Shown here piece after piece: positions 61,647-64,000 of a stretch of 64,000 bases of DNA (positions are counted from its first letter, which is position 1; each line of letters begins with the position of its first letter). Origin of the DNA: a bacterium (GTDB taxonomy: Bacteria > Planctomycetota > UBA1135 > UBA2386); contig JAUILN010000027.1 in NCBI GenBank assembly GCA_030432695.1, positions 1 to 64,000 on the forward strand. Direction: 5' to 3'. Made by a program: the position numbers and the translations under genes. The notes under the pieces are model-generated. The model did not search any database and had not been told where the DNA came from. It was given only the letters and a program-made list of their open reading frames with translations.

Positions 61647-63319
61647 CCGCGCGCTCGGACCGGGTGTGGTGGCTGGTCGCGCTACTCGAGGCTGCGGCGC
61701 TCGCGGTGCTCGTGATCGACCTGTCGAGTGTGCGGGGCGCGACTGCGCCGTCGTCGGCGGTCGTCGAGAGCTCGGAGGATCCTGGCAGCGCGACCGGTGA
61801 AGGCGGGGGAGTCACCGCAAGTGCTATGCGGCCGGGATCGAGCGCGCCGGGCCCAGAGGTCTCGCCGCCGGAAGCGGAACAGCATCGCGGCCCATTGGCA
61901 TTGCCTGACGATCCGACGACGGTGGTCCACGGGCGGATCACCGATGGCGACGGTGCACCGCTCCTCGCGAGGTTCGCGCTGATGCCGTCCGAAGACGTCT
62001 CGGACGAGCGATTGGTCAGCGGTCGTGTCGGCGTCGCCGACGACGGGCGGTACTCGATCCCGGGACTCGAGCCTGGTGGATACCGGCTCGAGGTGAGTGC
62101 GGACGACCATCGCACGGAGACCCTGGCGTTCGAGATCTTCGCCGGCACATCGTTTCACCGACTCGACGCCGTGTTGCGGCGCACCTGGAAGCTGCGCGTG
62201 AAGGTCCGCGCGCCGGACGGCCAATGGTTCGACGACGTGATCGCCGACTGGCGGGAGAAGCATGCGAGTCCGATCAGCACCGTCCTGTCGGTGATCGCGA
62301 CCGAAGACCCGCTGCCTCAGAGGCTCCCCGATCCAATGGGCTCCTCCGTTACGCGGTTGGGGCTCGGGCGCTGGGAGGCTGCCAACAAGCTGTTCGGAGG
62401 CGTGCCGATGCCGGCGGGCTACATCGGGGTGCTGGAACTCCCCGAACCGAAGCCGCTGCACATTGGGCTGGTGTTCGCGCAGGCCGTGCTCGCGAGCGAG
62501 CAGGTCGCGGCCGGTCAGGAGGAACTCGAGTTCGAGCTCGGCGAGGCAGGTTTTCGCGCGGAGCTTGGCGCGGTGCGGATGCGGTTGGTCGACGGCTCGA
62601 GCGGCGCGCCGTTGGCCGGGATCGAGGTACGCGTTCGCGACGACCAGCGGCTCGAGGCCAGCGCGACCAGCGACGGAGCGGGCATGGCGCTGTTGGAGGG
62701 ATTGGCCCCTTCGCCGTACGACCTGTCGGCGAGCGCGGCCGGCGGGATCCGCTCGGGCGATTGGCGGATCGTGCCCGAGCCCGGGGTCGAACTCGATCTC
62801 GGGGATGTTCCGCTCCACGTTCCGTCGATGGTGAGCTTCGAGTGCGACGGTCCCGAATCGGACGCCGAGGTCTACCTGTCGATACGGAGCCTCGACGCGC
62901 CGTCACATCCTGCGCTTCGTCCGCGCGACCTCACGACCGTGCGGCGCGAGGGCGCCGCCGAGGCACGGCTCACTTCTGGACGTTGGATGGTGCATGCGCG
63001 TTGCCAGGGTTGGCGAGGCTTTGCGGCGTTCGACACTGCGGACCTCGAGGGGCGTTCGGTGCGCATCGTTCTGAGGGAGACTGCCGGGTTGGAGATCCAG
63101 CTCCCCGACGACGGGAGGCGACTCGGTCTTCGATTGGTCGATGGTGCGAGTGGCGTCGTGATCCTCGATCGTTGGCTCGGCGGTGTGGACGGCCTCGCGG
63201 TCGGCCTGCCTCCGGGACGCTATCGCGCGGAGGTCGAGAACCTCGTCGGCGAGCGGACGCGGCACCAGGTCGTCGTAACCGCGGAGGGTGGTACCTTGGA
63301 CCTCCGCGCCGTACGCTGA
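61643..63319 (+). CDS. membrane-anchored repeat protein, second of a tandem paralog array
   Basis: A 558-residue protein translationally coupled to the gene before it. The N-terminal anchor (VWWLVALLEAAALAVLVIDL) is followed by a linker and beta domains: HGRITDGDGAPLLARFALM, SIPGLEPGGYRLEVSADDH and DGSSGAPLAGIEVRVRDDQ. Residues ~175-330 align in order with residues ~155-275 of the first paralog (LRRTWKLRVKV, ISTVLSVIATEDPLPQRL, LEFELGEAGF). Its N terminus is not similar at DNA level to the other two. ATG 61643 is fixed by the 4-bp overlap. 124 bp of gene-free DNA separate it from the third paralog. Confidence 0.82.
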   Translation: MTARSDRVWWLVALLEAAALAVLVIDLSSVRGATAPSSAVVESSEDPGSATGEGGGVTASAMRPGSSAPGPEVSPPEAEQHRGPLALPDDPTTVVHGRITDGDGAPLLARFALMPSEDVSDERLVSGRVGVADDGRYSIPGLEPGGYRLEVSADDHRTETLAFEIFAGTSFHRLDAVLRRTWKLRVKVRAPDGQWFDDVIADWREKHASPISTVLSVIATEDPLPQRLPDPMGSSVTRLGLGRWEAANKLFGGVPMPAGYIGVLELPEPKPLHIGLVFAQAVLASEQVAAGQEELEFELGEAGFRAELGAVRMRLVDGSSGAPLAGIEVRVRDDQRLEASATSDGAGMALLEGLAPSPYDLSASAAGGIRSGDWRIVPEPGVELDLGDVPLHVPSMVSFECDGPESDAEVYLSIRSLDAPSHPALRPRDLTTVRREGAAEARLTSGRWMVHARCQGWRGFAAFDTADLEGRSVRIVLRETAGLEIQLPDDGRRLGLRLVDGASGVVILDRWLGGVDGLAVGLPPGRYRAEVENLVGERTRHQVVVTAEGGTLDLRAVR

Positions 63320-63443
63320 CGCGCGCGCGCAGCAACCGCCGCATGTTTCCCGTTCGGTTGAATCGGTCGCCCTGCACGGGCGCGATCCATGCACGGCTGC
63401 ATAGAGTTCCTGCAATCCTCGCCCGGCATCGACACCCCTGCTC

Positions 63444-64000
63444 ATGCGTCCGTTGCACCTGCTCGTGGTCCTCGAGACCGTTCTGCTGGCGGTCGTCGCC
63501 GTGTTCTGGGGGCTGCGGTCCGGGGAGGGTGGGCCGGTGGTCGTGGGAACCGAGCAAGCTCGGAACTCCGACGCCGGCTCCGTTCCGAGGCGCGCGGAGG
63601 GCGCTGCCGCGGGGAACGGCGAAGAGCTGGCGGGATCCGGCGCGAGCGAACGAGTGGAGGTGTCGGCCGGAGAGCACGCGGAGGTGGTGGTGCTGGTCCA
63701 GGGCCGGGTGCTCGACGAGAACGGCAGCGAACTGGCCGAGGAGATCGGTGTGGTGTTCCGCAGGATCGGTGACGTCCGGCGTGCGACCTGTGTCGGGCCG
63801 CGCTACGCGGCGACGAACCTGCGGCCGGGTGTGTGGACGGTGGACTACAGCGCCGAGGGTTTCGTGCCCGGGCGCGTCGAGGTCGAGCTCTCGACGGAGG
63901 CGGTGCGGACGGTCGATCTGGAACTGACGCGGGCCTGGCGGTTGGAGCTGTTCGTGGAGGGGGCCGGCGGGGTCGATCTCGAGGAGGTCCTGCGGGAGCT
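63444..64000 (+). CDS. membrane-anchored repeat protein, third tandem paralog (partial, cut by window end)
   Basis: An open frame from ATG 63444 that runs off the window without a stop (185 codons seen). It begins MRPLHLLVVLETVLLAVVAV and is colinear with the protein at 60021: VLVQGRVLDENGSELAEEI, RRIGDVRRATCVGPRYA, NLRPGVWTVDYSAEGFV and LTRAWRLELFVEGAGGVDL all have counterparts. The first 156 bases differ from 60021-60176 at 9 sites, while the remainder is clearly more diverged, which suggests recent duplication or gene conversion of the 5' part. Function as for its paralogs. Confidence 0.82.
   Translation, partial: MRPLHLLVVLETVLLAVVAVFWGLRSGEGGPVVVGTEQARNSDAGSVPRRAEGAAAGNGEELAGSGASERVEVSAGEHAEVVVLVQGRVLDENGSELAEEIGVVFRRIGDVRRATCVGPRYAATNLRPGVWTVDYSAEGFVPGRVEVELSTEAVRTVDLELTRAWRLELFVEGAGGVDLEEVLRE

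Noticed and set aside
1..64000. Search for tRNA, rRNA, CRISPR arrays, transposases and prophage genes
   Set aside because: Nothing with the expected structure was recognised; the short palindromes are single or one-and-a-half copies with no regular spacers, so they are not CRISPR.

Overview
This is a 64 kb piece of a high-GC bacterial chromosome. The gene families point to a planctomycete: a DUF1501/DUF1800 secreted pair, several ECF sigma factors fused to other domains, very large secreted or tethered proteins built from carboxypeptidase-regulatory-like (CnaB/transthyretin-like) domains, FG-GAP proteins, and a PQQ-type dehydrogenase ending in Asp-Cys-Asn-rich calcium-binding motifs. The affiliation is an inference from families; there is no rRNA or other marker gene in the window. 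No tRNA, rRNA, CRISPR array, prophage or insertion sequence was recognised.

Layout. 0.1-3.6 kb: secreted M16 metallopeptidase facing a small lipoprotein. 3.7-9.8 kb: a tightly packed plus-strand run (FTCD_C enzyme, 925-residue lipoprotein, double aspartic-protease-like lipoprotein, degenerate PAS/histidine-kinase-like protein, acylphosphatase). 9.8-14.0 kb: minus-strand moxR / DUF58 / TgpA-type transglutaminase operon. 14.0-14.5 kb: gene-free, with an 18-bp inverted repeat. 14.5-18.9 kb: minus-strand DevBCA/MacB-like exporter (permease, ATPase, membrane fusion protein, NodT outer-membrane factor) with every junction overlapping. 19.1-23.9 kb: small acidic SFPxSDPPS protein, a repeat-rich membrane-anchored protein and a secreted FG-GAP protein.

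23.9-56.5 kb is the distinctive part. Three paralogous proteins (about 1,131-1,139 residues, starts at 23940, 40068 and 53075) each join a complete ECF sigma factor (sigma-2 and sigma-4) to a hydrophobic anchor and an approximately 850-residue domain-repeat region. Two more paralogs (29882, 32664) carry the same anchor and C-terminal region but no sigma domain. A fourth, divergent sigma fusion (45389) has the same plan. The three close fusions share an upstream DNA element, CGTGAC-N12-CCGGACAA, that ends 10-11 bp before the GTG start. Interleaved are MscS, an SDR oxidoreductase, DUF1501/DUF1800, a beta-helix protein, a TPR lipoprotein with a cytoplasmic CxxC...CxxC tail, a duplicated secreted protein and a PQQ dehydrogenase-like protein. 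56.5-64 kb: an alkyltransferase-like DNA repair protein, a minus-strand pair (prenyltransferase-repeat protein and a repeat protein), and a tandem array of three paralogous anchored proteins, the last cut by the window end.

Working model (inference): the sigma fusions are membrane-tethered sigma factors that need no separate anti-sigma gene. The outer repeat region senses envelope state or a ligand and the sigma part is freed or exposed. The sigma-less paralogs may be partners, decoys or regulon members. A family of intergenic palindromes (core GGTGCC-N-GGCACC) is scattered through the same region.
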